From Antedon mediterranea (lineage: Eukaryota > Echinodermata > Crinoidea > Comatulida > Antedonidae): DNA of 64,000 nt. A program made the position numbers and the translations under genes. The notes beneath the pieces are model-generated. The model saw only the letters and a list, made by a program, of their open reading frames with translations. It was not told where the DNA came from and searched no databases. Each line of letters opens with the position of its first letter. Positions within the stretch are counted from its first letter, which is position 1. Positions 33,001-44,304 of this stretch are shown here, piece by piece. The stretch spans positions 8,726,288 through 8,790,287 of the forward strand of contig NC_092676.1 of the NCBI RefSeq assembly GCF_964355755.1, given 5' to 3'.

Positions 33001-33311
33001 AACTTTGAATACTATTCAGAAAGTGTAGTCTGATCTGGGTATGCTCTGCACTGCTGCCTGCCATGGGTCCGTAGAGGGCCTAATCAAATTTACTTATTTT
33101 CTAGTAAAGTTTTAGGACCTTTGTTTTACCTTTTAGTTGCTGTCTTAACCAAACTTACAGCAGAGTATTTAGTTTTTAAACGTCTTTTGTGCATATTCAA
33201 TTCTCCAGCATCTTTTACAATGTATTTTCAGATAGCAAAAAACAGTTCTTCACTGACTAGAAATATATGCAGTAATTTCTAGAAATATTATTATTTTTTT
33301 TTCAATATTAG

Positions 33312-33444
33312 GTTTGTGCTGTGCCGGTTTGTATGGACAAGACAATCAATGGTACCGTGCAAAAATCCTGAAGATTTCTCCTCCAAATAGTATTACCGTC
33401 CAGTATGTTGACTTTGGAACCGCAGAAAGAGTTACTCTTGATAG
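33312..33444 (+). CDS. Tudor-domain protein, exon F: Tudor barrel of module 2
   Basis: Acceptor TTCAATATTAG precedes 33312 and donor GTGAGA follows 33444. Starts with two bases completing Gly-279, then 43 codons, then two bases of Arg-323. It holds a whole Tudor core: CCAGLYGQDNQWYRAKILKI (281-300) and VQYVDFGTAERV (308-319). The canonical Asn after Gly is Thr-315 here, whereas module 1 has Asn-64. In extended Tudor domains that Asn contacts methyl-arginine, so module 2 may bind weakly or differently. Spacing between WYRAK and VDFG is normal, and both phases match the flanking exons. Confidence 0.9.
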
Positions 33445-33574
33445 GTGAGAATTCATTTTTTTTAAACCTCAGAATCGCACATCTTTCAAAACCAGATAAA
33501 CAATGAATTGAATTTTTATTTTATTATTTTGTTTTAGGTACAAACAGTAAACCCTTTATTCAAGGAAATACTAA

Positions 33575-33660
33575 ATATATTCAAGGGACACCACCCCAGA
33601 GGGACACCGCCCCAGAGGGACACTTTGTTTGGGCCCTTATTGGGGGTTCCACTGTATTGT
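33575..33660. repeat. Dispersed GGGACAC-type repeat with right terminus
   Basis: Three 16-bp units AGGGACACCRCCCCAG followed by GGGACACTTTG and the terminus GGGTTCCACTGTA. The terminus is the complement of CAGTGGAACC at 58392. Confidence 0.65.
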
Positions 33661-33664
33661 ATCT

Positions 33665-34092
33665 AAGCAGGCAATATTGGATATTGCCTGCTTAGAGGTG
33701 AAATATAAGATTTGACATCCCCGAGGGAATGATATTTTGCTCTAGGGAATATATATTTCCCGGATAATAGTAATTATTTACATGCGCGGCATGTAAAATG
33801 CTGTCTCGTGATGATGTGGGCTAATCTTTGTGAGTTTGAGTCCCAATAGGTGACTTTTATTTATTTATTGCCAACGCGAGTTCTCACTAAATAACACAGT
33901 CAATATCAAACTCCTCGAGAATTTGCTGGATTTTATATGTTTAATGACAGTGACACGCTAATCACGAGAAAATCACTCAGTCAATATCATCATACTCGAG
34001 GAAATATACAATTTACGATCCTCACAGTGGTAGTCATGTGATGCAGTTTCAACCAATTGTGTTCACGTATTTACATAGGCCATGTAATATAA
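33665..34092 (-). mobile_element. CTCGAG-rich composite repeat, copy 2 (inverted)
   Basis: Left part AAATATAAGATTTGACATCC, GAGGGAATGATATT and GGGAATATATATTTCCC matches one arm of the palindrome at 11258-11404. The right part (CAGTCAATATCATCATACTC, CATGTGATGCAGTTTCAACC, GTATTTACATAGGCCATG) is the reverse complement of 10490-10680. A B-box-like GAGTTTGAGTCCC lies between (33833). It is shorter than copy 1. Confidence 0.65.
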
Positions 34093-35020
34093 TGTATTAC
34101 TTCTTGGTTTTTAAATTGTCTGGCATGCTATTTGCATGCATCTGACATATGTAAGCATTGAGTAAAGTCATGTTGGGACCTGAAATACAATGCTTTATAA
34201 ACTTCTATTAAGAAATATTGTTTCTTGGCAACCTTCTCCTCGGTATTTTGCTACGTTTAAGAGTTCATGCTCTATTTCTTCAGAACTTGTCATTATTGTA
34301 CAGATAGATTTCATAATTTTCTTGTTTCAGCCTAGTCACCACTATTGTAGCTATTTTTTTAGATTTCATGATCTCAACAACCATGGCCTTATTTGATTTA
34401 ATATTTTATGCTTGATATCTTTTATCAACCTTGCTATTCTAAGTATAATTTTGATCCATCTCAATAGTTACGCATAATAAAAAAAATGTACTGTAGTATA
34501 CAAATATATATTGCAGAGAATAAAACGGTATAATTTACATACAGTATTTAAAAAGATCTGGTATAATAATTCTCTCATGATATATTGTAAATGTCTTTAC
34601 TTAGCATTAAAACATTTTAAGATTATAGTTTATTTAAATATTGTGATATTCAAATTTAATAGTTTTACAATGACAAACATGTATTTGTTAATATAAAATA
34701 TGGATTTTTTATATTTGAATTATAATTATTGTTCTGGAAACTAAAATTTACGTTAACCTATAGACTATTGAATAAAGCATTTAGCCATGTATACTTTTAA
34801 CGTGTGCAGTGGTGTGCAGTGCAATCATTTTGTTTTAAATACATGACTAGACAATGAGATGCCATGAATATACCCCTAGTAATAGTATTGGATTTTATTT
34901 GAGATTTCATGCTCTATCTCAAAAGCAACCTTGTTCCTATTAAAGTAATATAGAGATTTTAGTTTTTACAATTTTTTTCTTTTTAGTCTTGATTGTCCAT
35001 ATTGTAGCTAGATTTAAGTT

Positions 35021-35092
35021 GTCATGCCCTATTTGGTCATGCCCTATTTGGTCATGCCCTATTTGGTCATGCCCTATTTGGTCATGCCCTAG
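35021..35092. repeat. 15-bp tandem repeat (GTCATGCCCTATTTG), 4.7 copies
   Basis: Identical unit starts at 35021, 35036, 35051, 35066 and 35081. Confidence 0.95.
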
Positions 35093-35580
35093 TATTTGCT
35101 CTTCAGTCTTGGCCTGAGTAGTATTCTATGTCCAAATTGATTCGACGTACAACAAAAGTAGCTTGCTACTGTGTTACTATATAATGTCTTTTAATCATAT
35201 TAGGTAATGTGTTATAGGATAGAAGTAGGTCAGATTTGATATAATACCATTATACGACGGTATTAGTTAGGTAGCCAATGAAATAACTCTCATTTTAAAT
35301 GCCTTAATCCCATTGGGCGGCGTCCAGGGATTAACAATCGTCCTCGTACATGATAATTGCTTATCGGTAGTTAAATACTAGTTGTTTATGTTTTAGTCGT
35401 CACACTCTTTTCTTTTAGCAATAGTTAATACTGTAAGTAGCCAAACGTTTTTATTTAGTGGATAAACACAATTAAGGGACAGTTCAAAGGTGGTGGGTTT
35501 GATTTAGAAGTTAACGGAGCGTTTTTAATAGTTTTCAAATTAAGTTGTTTTTCTAATTGATAATATCAAAAAACAAGGTT

Positions 35581-35893
35581 TTAAAGATGTATTGTTCCCC
35601 CGAAAAAATAATTATAAATTGAAATTTTTGTTGTTGAATATGCCATTTTAATGTCACATAATAGTTATCTATTTTGAAAAAATAAAAATAAAAATATTCA
35701 AATTGGCTGCCAGCCAATGGATTTTTGGTTGAATTTAACCATTTATTTTGTCATTTTATAAGTGAAAACATTATTTCCTTTCTTTTTTTTCTACAGACGT
35801 GATTAGCTTGATTAAAACTCCAAAATAACCTATTCAAAGTCTAATTTATTTCATCTTCATTTTTCATGTTTTTGGGGGACAATACATCTTTAA
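35581..35893 (+). mobile_element. TTAA-type MITE, full copy
   Basis: 313 bp bounded by TTAAAGATGTATTGTTCCCC and GGGGACAATACATCTTTAA, inverted repeats of about 20 bases starting and ending with TTAA (piggyBac-like target preference). Internal GGCTGCCAGCC is a small palindrome. Reference copy for the family; others at 11998, 19048, 23671/28166 and 58075. Confidence 0.85.
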
Positions 35894-35949
35894 CATAATT
35901 CAATTCAAGGAAGAATTAATTGGTAGATAGCAACTACTATAGCAAGAAC

Positions 35950-36112
35950 ACATCAAGGAGACAACTTGTCTCCCTGATAGGTGTGGGTGTCCCCTAAATA
36001 CATGTTGGATTTAGTGTTAAAACATATTATTTACCGTATTCCATTTCATGATAAAGTATCCCCTTGGTAGGGGTGTCCCTTTAATAGAGGTGTCCCAAAT
36101 GTTCTACTGTAC
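35950..36112. repeat. Dispersed GGGACAC-type repeat, copy
   Basis: GTCTCCCTGATAGGTGTGG, GTCCCCTAAATACATGTTGG, CCCCTTGGTAGGGGTGTCCC and TTTAATAGAGGTGTCCC, ending TTCTACTGTA. It includes two adjacent 17-bp units of the type amplified at 20085-20565. Confidence 0.65.
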
Positions 36113-36861
36113 TCTAAAAATCGGTGTTGGTTTGTTTTTTTTAGGGAGAGGGTGGTGGGAAATTTCAATAAATTTCTATTGTTTATAGTGTCATAATTAG
36201 AAACTGTTCAATTACCCGTACACAACAATAGCACTACAATATATCAATGACAGTACTTTACTGAAGGTGAAAAGTTTACATAATCATCATCAACATCACC
36301 AAGTTGAGAGGAAAATATTAGTAGTATTGATATGTAATGGAAATGAGGATTTCTTTTTCAGCATTAGGGGCTTGAAAAAACAACTGGGCACAGATTTATC
36401 AAACTTTATAGCTAGCAAAATAAAGCATCTTAAAATTGTTGAGCAAGTTAATGATTTTTCTTAAAGGCATTTAAGCACAATAACCATATTTTGTGGATTT
36501 TTTCTTCAATCTTAAAGTCCTAAAGAAACTTGTGTGAAAATATAATTTTCATCAAAGGAATTGTTTATATTTCTTTTGGTTTATGTATTAAAAATGCACA
36601 TTTGTCTATTTATCGTCGATCGTTATCGTCCTAGTGTATGGGCCTTATGCTGTAAATGTTCAATTAATTGATCAGTCCGATTTTATTAGTTAGACTCTTG
36701 CACAGTTGCTGTCTAATCGTTGTTGTATAATATCATTTCGAACCATATTAAAATCATATTCCTTAACATGTGGCTGTGCATGGAAGTCCGGTCTACAAAA
36801 ACTCGGGCCCGGGATCATTGTTATTGGGCCTGAAAGTGTTGGTGAATTCATAATTATACTT

Positions 36862-36868
36862 AATATTA

Positions 36869-36907
<39 letters not shown>

Positions 36908-37013
36908 AAATCAGGCACAGAACATTAATTCTAAACCGCCCGGTGATATACTGAAATTTAATTAATTAATTTTAAACGATAAAGATGAGGAAATCTGTGA
37001 GAATGAGAAAAAG
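36862..37013 (-). repeat. Body and (TA)n tail of a tRNA-headed repeat, copy 1
   Basis: On the - strand, after the tRNA-like head: AGATTTCCTCATC, AATTAATTAATTAAATTTCA, GTATATCACCGGGCGG, TTCTGTGCCTGATTTG, then a (TA)n run at 36862-36902. The same body lies at 37265-37373. Head, body and simple-repeat tail is SINE architecture. Confidence 0.7.
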
Positions 37014-37014
37014 T

Positions 37015-37086
37015 CGCCCCAACCGAGACTCGAACTCGGACCGCCTGCTTGATATGCAGATGTCCTAACCATTAGACCACTGGGGC
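37015..37086 (-). tRNA. tRNA-like gene, complete cloverleaf, anticodon AUC, probably a SINE head
   Basis: The 72-base - strand sequence folds as a normal tRNA. The acceptor GCCCCAG pairs with TTGGGGC and the discriminator is G. The D stem GTCT/GGAC has loop AATGGTTA. Anticodon stem TCTGC/GCAGG has loop ATATCAA, with T33 and anticodon ATC (would read GAU, Asp). T stem CCGAG/CTCGG has loop TTCGAGT. The A box TGGTCTAATGGTTAGGA and B box GAGTTCGAGTC are good. A TTTTT Pol III terminator follows one base after the 3' end (37009-37013). Eukaryotic Asp tRNAs normally carry GUC, and the unit lies in a duplicated repeat, so a SINE head or pseudo-tRNA is more likely than an essential gene. Confidence 0.65.
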
Positions 37087-37258
37087 TCTCATGGTATTGT
37101 TCGAACTCGATTGGATAGCGACTCTTTAACATTCTCTGCGTGGTACGGCGGAACAGCACTAGTCCTCAGTTGTACGCACGCGCACCAGAGATCAAATTGA
37201 TACGCCCTCATCTTACAGTATTTTTATTCACGAGGCGGGATCTCAGAAGAGATACTTT

Positions 37259-37430
37259 TATATATATAAACAAATCAGGCACAGAACATTAATTCTAAAC
37301 CGCCCGGTGATATACTGAAATTTAATTAATTAATTTGAAATGATAAAGATGAGGAAATCTGTGAGAATGAGAAAAAGAAACTCCAACCTCTCTAATCAAA
37401 AGATTGAACTCGAAAACGGACCGTTTTTTT
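37259..37430 (-). repeat. tRNA-headed repeat, copy 2, head decayed
   Basis: 37265-37373 repeats 36902-37013 almost base for base. Beyond it, CTCCAACC, GATTGAACTCG and GGACCG are remnants of the tRNA T arm and variable region, broken by insertions. A short TATATATA tail lies at its left edge. Confidence 0.65.
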
Positions 37431-39169
37431 GAATTGGGTATGTTGAAACATTTCAATATTCATTTAAAACAGTACATTAATTGTGGTATTGATCAGTGGC
37501 TATAGAAGTGTAAAAACCCTCGGTCAATATCATGTAAAATGCACTGTGGAAGGGTCATTATTAAGACTGCAAAATTGGGCTTATCAACAAATAAATACTT
37601 TCGTTGAAAATGTAAAATCAAGGCTGAAAAATTGGGCTTATCAACAACAAAATATTTTATTATTAGACGTGATAACATCAAGGATAATCAGAGCCACTGT
37701 TACTAGTTTTATTCTACATGCTAAAGTAAATAAAAATCCACTAGAAAACAAACAAGTCTGAATGTTATGCTTATTAGCCATGTTATGTTTGTTACTGTAG
37801 GCCTATGATTGTTTGCAATGTCCACATATTATTTCCGTGGGCATATCCATAGTGTATCACTCACAAAAAAAGACGTGTGAGGTTCTTTTTTTAAATTTTG
37901 AAGAATGATTTGTGTTACAGGTTGACACACAAGTCAAATGCTCAAGATATCGGCTAACGCCATGGGACCCTTGGCTTATCAATGAATAATAAATACAGTA
38001 CTACTTTCGTTCAATTGAAATCGGAATCTGACCGTTTCATTAAATTTGGGTGATTAGGCCTAAACATATAATAATTTATTAAAAAGGTACAATAAAAACA
38101 AATGCATCAGAGGGGGACAGTGTAGACACAGAACTATGTGATCTAAACATAAGTCAGAATTGGACTGACGCCATTGATTTAATTGGGTATTTTTATTAAT
38201 GTAATGATTCATTAAAAACTATAATACCGATAAGCGTTTGGTATTGATCAATGGTACAAAAAACCCTGAGAAATAATGGTATAACGCGATTTGGTGATAG
38301 CTTAGCAATAATACAACCCATATACTATTATTATAAATACCTATTACAAATCCATTCATATAACTTTTCATCGCGAACCGAAAATGTATAAATGTTATAT
38401 CTACAGACAGTAATTATATATTCAAAAGCCATATTATTATTATTATCAATACCTAAATGCGATAGTAATAACCACATAAACATAAATTATTCCCAATACA
38501 AGTTTGTGCGTTTAATTCTAGAAAGAAACGACTGTGCTGACAGGCCAATGACATAAATCACAAGTAAAGTCCCAATTGTTTACTTGCGTTTTGATTGGCC
38601 GACCTATTATATTAAATTAATGAAGACTGTTCTTACAACTGTCCAGTCAAAAAGTTACGCGGCGTTTTTTGTAAGAAATATTTCTTGTATAAACTATCTT
38701 AAGCAAAAAGATTGATAAATGCCAGCCCTCATAATCTATGAGTTTATTTGACTATACATAGTTTTTTTACTGTGATTATGCAAATTGATCAACGTATGTG
38801 TAAAAGTAATCCACTACATGTTGTGCCCCTCACAACATACATATGTATGTTATATCAGGATCTGATCATACTTTTGATCAAGGGTAGGCTGGGGATGTAC
38901 TGTAGGAAACTCTAACTTACTGTAATAATTGTGCTGATTGGTAGGAATGAGAAATGTAGGAATTGAATCCAAAAAGCAAAAAGTTCTCTATATTCACTCC
39001 ATGACAGGATCTCATGTATGTACTGTACAAATTTAATTTCATTCTGCTAATTGCAGATTACATTATCATTATAATGTATAGCATGCCGGGTATAAGTTTT
39101 TTTGTTGCCTTGAGAGCACCCAATAGATTTGGTTGCCCTTTCAATTTCTTGGTTTTCGATACATATGGC

Positions 39170-39393
39170 AGCCGGAATGATCAAACATCTGATCAAGACC
39201 AGACTATCCTGCTGTATTCCACACTGATACCTGTTGTTTTTGACTGCACCAGAAGGAGAGTACTCACATAGTGACTTAGTCACTTTTCTACAATCCGCCA
39301 GACTGGTGCCAGTTTTCTTGTATTTGGTATTTTTAATTGTATTATATGTTTTATATGTCTTCTGGAAAATAAATGAATTGAATTGAATTGATA
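39170..39393 (+). mobile_element. LINE 3' UTR and pentamer tail
   Basis: CTTCTGGAAAATAAATG followed by AATTG repeats, ending near 39393. This is the + strand equivalent of the tail at 569-600. No coding part was identified. Confidence 0.5.
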
Positions 39394-41989
39394 CGAAACA
39401 TTCTTTTTTTCATTATCCCTTTCATTGCTCATCAGGACCGGCCATTTTAATAATTTTAGTTTGTTCCTTGTAAATGTGTGGTCGGCCCAGGACCAAAGGC
39501 AACTAATTCTATGAGCCCAGTGTATGATTTATATATTTCTTTGAAAACGTTCTGTTGTTTATACAGAAAATGATAGAAAATAACTGTTTTGATTGAATCT
39601 TTGAATGATCCCTGAGAGGGATTTCTGTCGTCTTTACCGTTAACCTGAGCACTTCATCATAAATGTGATTTAACATTTCACCGCATTGATCTCTATTCAT
39701 GTTGTTCATTGAAATGAATCGCTGATAATATTCATCATGACGTAATGTAAAGTTATAATAACATTCGGACTATTCTCATTGATTTATGTCCCTGTATTTA
39801 TGTTGTTTTATTAAAATGTTATGAAAGGTTTGCATTTTTTTTATTTTGCTTGTTAAATTATTAACCTTTGAAAAATATAGGTTATTTAAATAATATTTGT
39901 ATACTTTAGTCGCTATAATTAAAGCAAAACGTTAAATTGATGTATCAGTTAACTGCTTAGAAACACAGAGTTTTGAAAGGGGAAAAAGACAGAAAAGAGA
40001 AATTATATCCGGACCACACTTTCAGTAAACAATATTTCTAATAATGCATATCAATTTAATTTCTGGAAATATGATATATATTCAAAAGCGTCTCTTTTTA
40101 CAGTTTGAAGTGAGAAGTTATTTGAAACGAAAATCATTTATTTTAAATTAACCAATGCAATAAAAATGAATTAGTTAATTTAATTGCAAGTACATTGAGG
40201 ATTCTGAATTGTACATTTTTGAATACATTTCAATTCTTGTATATAATATACAAAAGAGGCTTAAGAAGAAAAAATGAAAAAATATCAATCTGTGCGCAAT
40301 GCGGGCCTCTTATGCTATTAGAATCGACTTATTTTTCACATTTTTAACAATTTAAAGATGAAAAAAGTTATCGCATTAGGACCATATAGTATTTAATTTT
40401 TACATTTAGTTTGTGACCTTAAATTAGATCTAAAAATAGTAGAGAATGGTACTTTAAGGAGACTGCTAAATAAGCCACTAGCCTTAACGGCTATGTTTCT
40501 GTTTCTGCAAAACTGTCATAATAAAATAGATAAAAATAAATAAAAAATATGCATAGTTGAACTTAAGAACTTGGAAGTATGGAGTGAAGGGAAACCTCTT
40601 ATTCTTTTGGTTAACCTTTGCATGTATTAAACTAATAATAATAACTTGTTTTTTTTTATATAGCAACATTACATTGATATAAGTTTGTTTGAAAACCATT
40701 TTATTGATGTATAGTATTAAGTAATGTTTAAACGTTATGCTTTTAAAGTCACATAATAAAAAATAAGTAATGCTCACAGTTTTAGTTCAACATTTATGCT
40801 TAAACAGCCCAGACACAATGTCTAGAATATTTTTTATACAATTCTTTTAAAATGTTATCAAATTGAATTATTTGAATGTGATTATTGTATGTTTATCTCG
40901 TTGTTATGGCAACTATGAAAGTTCTGCCGATTCTATTTAAGTTTAGTAGGTACAAGAGAAAACCATTGCCCTTTTAATAAGTCATTTCTTAAACGTTTAG
41001 ATGTAATGGTTTCCTTTCAAATTTGTTTAAATCCCCCTAATCGTATCAACCGAAGAATAAATTACCAGAGTGCTATTTGAAAATATTTGCATTTGTTTGA
41101 TTCAGAAAGTAGTAACATAACCTTTTTTTAATTTTCAACCTTCACAGCAAATAACTGTTTAGAACAATTAGTTTTGAACAATTGAATGTCAAAATTTGTA
41201 TATTGTTATGTTAAATTTATGAAAAATTCCACCTTGGCCCTAAAAACAATCTTTATCGTGAAATACTAAATGTTAATTATAATGAATGGACAACAAATAT
41301 ATGTAAATCTTATGGTAAATTTGTAATTAAATTTAATTGTACGTTGTAAATCAACTTTTTTATGCTGTAAGGTTAATAAGGTTAAATAGTAAAGAACATG
41401 TACAGTACGTGCAGTTTACAAACTGTGAATTATCGATTTTTAGTGGTTATTTTAAATACGATTATTCATTCAACAAAAACGATTGTAACAAATTATTTGT
41501 TTAGCTCGACAATAAAGAAGAAATTAAGGAGTGTTTAGTTATTCAAGAGACACTCCATAGGATCTTTTTATTCAATATTATTTACGTATTTGCCAATTTG
41601 TCCCAATGTTGATGGCTGTCAATTCTACTACCAAGCTCTTCGTAATAATTATACAGATTTAAAGAGGAAGGAATGAGTGACTTTAAAATGTGCATGCCCG
41701 ATGCAAAATTGTTGTTGCGATTTTGCAAGCACTGTTTATTTAATATAATGTGTTGCAATATAATGTTTGGTACATTATATCAATAGTGACACTAATTATG
41801 CAAAATTATACTTTATCAGCCTTGTGTTTGATACTGCAATTCTTATTCTATTCAAGTGCACAGTTGACTGTAGAAAATTCTTAATGTTTACCGAAAAGAA
41901 CAGATATATAGATTGATTTTGACCATGTAATCAATAAAAAAAAAAAATTACTTGATTGATTTATAAATTTATCGAAGATAGAATTGAAT

Positions 41990-42378
41990 GGGATTCTTAT
42001 TGCATTGATGTACAGGTGGCAGGCCTATAATTTAATATTCTGATGGGATTCTTATTGCATTGATGTACAGGTGGCAGGCCTATAATTTAATATTCTGATG
42101 GGATTCTTATTGCATTGATGTACAGGTGGCAGGCCGATAATTTAATATTCTGATGGTATTCTTATTGCATTGATGTACAGGTGGCATGAGGCCTATAATT
42201 TAATATTCTGATGGGATTCTTATTGCATTGATGTACAGGTGGCATGAGGCCTATAATTTAATATTCTGATGGGATTCTTATTGCATTGATGTACAGGTGG
42301 CATGCCTATAATTTAATATTCTGATGGAATTCTTATTGCATTGATGTACAGGTGGCAGGCCTATAATTTAATATTCTA
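41990..42378. repeat. 55-58-bp tandem repeat, about 7 copies
   Basis: GGGATTCTTATTGCATTGATG begins at 41990, 42045, 42100, 42155, 42213, 42271 and 42326. Two units carry a 3-base GAG insertion (GGCATGAGGCC), giving 58 instead of 55. Confidence 0.95.
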
Positions 42379-42445
42379 ATTAATCTATGCTACTATTTTT
42401 GTTATTGATTCCACTTATTGACATGTACATGAAATCATGGAAAGG

Positions 42446-42510
42446 ACCAAATATGGTAGTGATATGACATCATATGGGCACATTGTTTTGTCAGTTTGAT
42501 AGTGTAGATT
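42446..42510. mobile_element. MITE, GTCTACACTAT family, right-end fragment
   Basis: ATATGGTAGTGATATGACAT, ATGGGCACA and TTTGATAGTGTAGA match the right half of the family; the left end is missing. Confidence 0.6.
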
Positions 42511-43459
42511 AAGACTTTAGTAGTCTTAATTGTGTCATCTGAATACAAAATCAGACATACAGTAAAGTAGGAATTTTCAAAAAACAGATTTTCACTAAAT
42601 ACATAAATGAAACTATATAATTCAAGATTTAAAATACTGAAAAAAAATACTGATACATGTCTACTGCCAAAAATATCACAGTCTAAGTTTTATTTGTTAC
42701 AATCACTGTTGGTAAATGCTGGTAAATTTTAGTAACAGGAAATGACAAGTACCACAAAACACTAGTAAACTAGTTGATGTTTATGCCTTCTAATTCTTTT
42801 ATTTCAATGAAGCCTCTCACCTATTGTTCTATATTATGCATTATATTTAAAACAACCTATTGGAACTCTTCTAATTTAAGCATAAAACATGGTAGATCTA
42901 TGAAAATCATACACAAATTTACACATTTTTTTTAACCAACAGATGACAGTTGTTAAAATTCATACATTTATTTGTCTCAAAATAAGAAAAGACATAATCA
43001 ATGTAAATAAGTACTGTAGCTATTGTTTTCTGTAATTTTTCAGCCATTTATTGTTTTTGGCTGTTGAAACAAATTTCTGATTCTGCTTAAGATGCATCCG
43101 CAATTCGTCAGTAATTCCACCTTAATAAATAGAGGAATCTTTAAACATGAATTGTCTAAAGTGTCATTATGTCATAGTGATCGTAATTTGTCATCTTTTT
43201 ATATTTGTAAGACGTTCACTAGACAACCACTGTTAACCTCTGGGTACAGAACAACAATGGCATACAAAATCGACCATAAAATTACATACCTAAAAACAGT
43301 AATTACCCTTAAAAGGAAGAAGAAGCAAAAATTTAAATTGAAAATGACAATAACTTATTTATTGCAGATTCGTTAATGATTCTAAATATATAGATCAATG
43401 AATTCAAAAACATTTTTTTCTGATGATGCAGATGTAAGTTTGAAGACAATAAAAAACAT

Positions 43460-44060
43460 TAATATTTTATCTATTCTATTGTGATTTTATCTCATTCTTC
43501 TTTCATGAAGCTGTTGGATGTTGTACTTATAATTCTAAATGTAATCTTTTGTTCCTTTTGCCATAATGCTACAAAAATGGATTAATTTCTCTTGTCAGTT
43601 TACTTTTTAATAATTAATTTAATATTCTATCTATTCTATTGTGATTTTATCTCATTCTCCTTTCATGTTAGAACCTGTTGAATGTTGTACTCATAATTCT
43701 AAATGTAATCTTTTGTCTGTTCAGTTTTCCATTAATACTACAAAAATGGATTAATTTCTCATATCGGTTTACTTTTTAATAAGTAATTTAATATTCTATC
43801 TATTCTATTGTGATTTTATCTCATTCTTCTTTCATGTTAGAAGCTGTTGGATGTTGTACTCATAATTCTAAATGTAATCTTTTGTTCCTTTTGCCAACAT
43901 GCTACAAAAATGGATTAATTTCTCATATCAGTTTAATTTTTAATAATTGTGTTGAAAAAGATAATTCCATTGTCCCTTTTGCCAACATGCTACAAAAATG
44001 GATTAATTTCTCATATCAGTTTAATTTTTAATAATTGTGTTGAAAAAGATAATTCCATTG
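43460..44060. repeat. ~160-bp tandem repeat (about 3 copies) plus an 88-bp duplication
   Basis: ATTCTATCTATTCTATTGTG-type starts at about 43465, 43622 and 43792. Each unit includes GATTTTATCTCATTC, CTGTTGAATGTTGTAC-like and ATGGATTAATTTCTC blocks. At the end an 88-bp segment (GCCAACATGCTACAAAAATG at 43893 and 43981) is duplicated almost perfectly. Confidence 0.85.
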
Positions 44061-44304
44061 TCCCCTTGTCTGATAGCTATCAATGTTTTTGTAGAATCTG
44101 CGATATTTTTTTTGTAATAAAAAAAAACAATTTGTATTGACATTTTAAAAAGAGGTTTCCCTCTGTTGAATGTGACTTTAAATAAATAAATATAAAATCC
44201 CTTTTTCATAAATTTAAAGTTGAAAAAAGTTGAAAAAAAAACCCCGTTCTGTAGCACTGTTGTGGCGAGTCTGTTGCATTCTTAATCTTAGTGAATAGTA
44301 TGAT

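Larger units (their letters stand above)
18970..33311 (+). other. Intron E-F, 14342 bp, transposon-rich
   Basis: A GT-AG, phase 1 intron. It contains a 17-bp minisatellite, a 15-bp array, a coding-like fragment on the - strand, a 4.4-kb LINE nested in a MITE, a Helitron-like element, a SINE and LINE tails. Unassigned AT-rich stretches with no gene seen: 19340-19640, 20560-21030, 21110-21670, 22200-23660, 29600-30850, 31010-31620, 32210-32600, 33000-33300. Confidence 0.6.
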
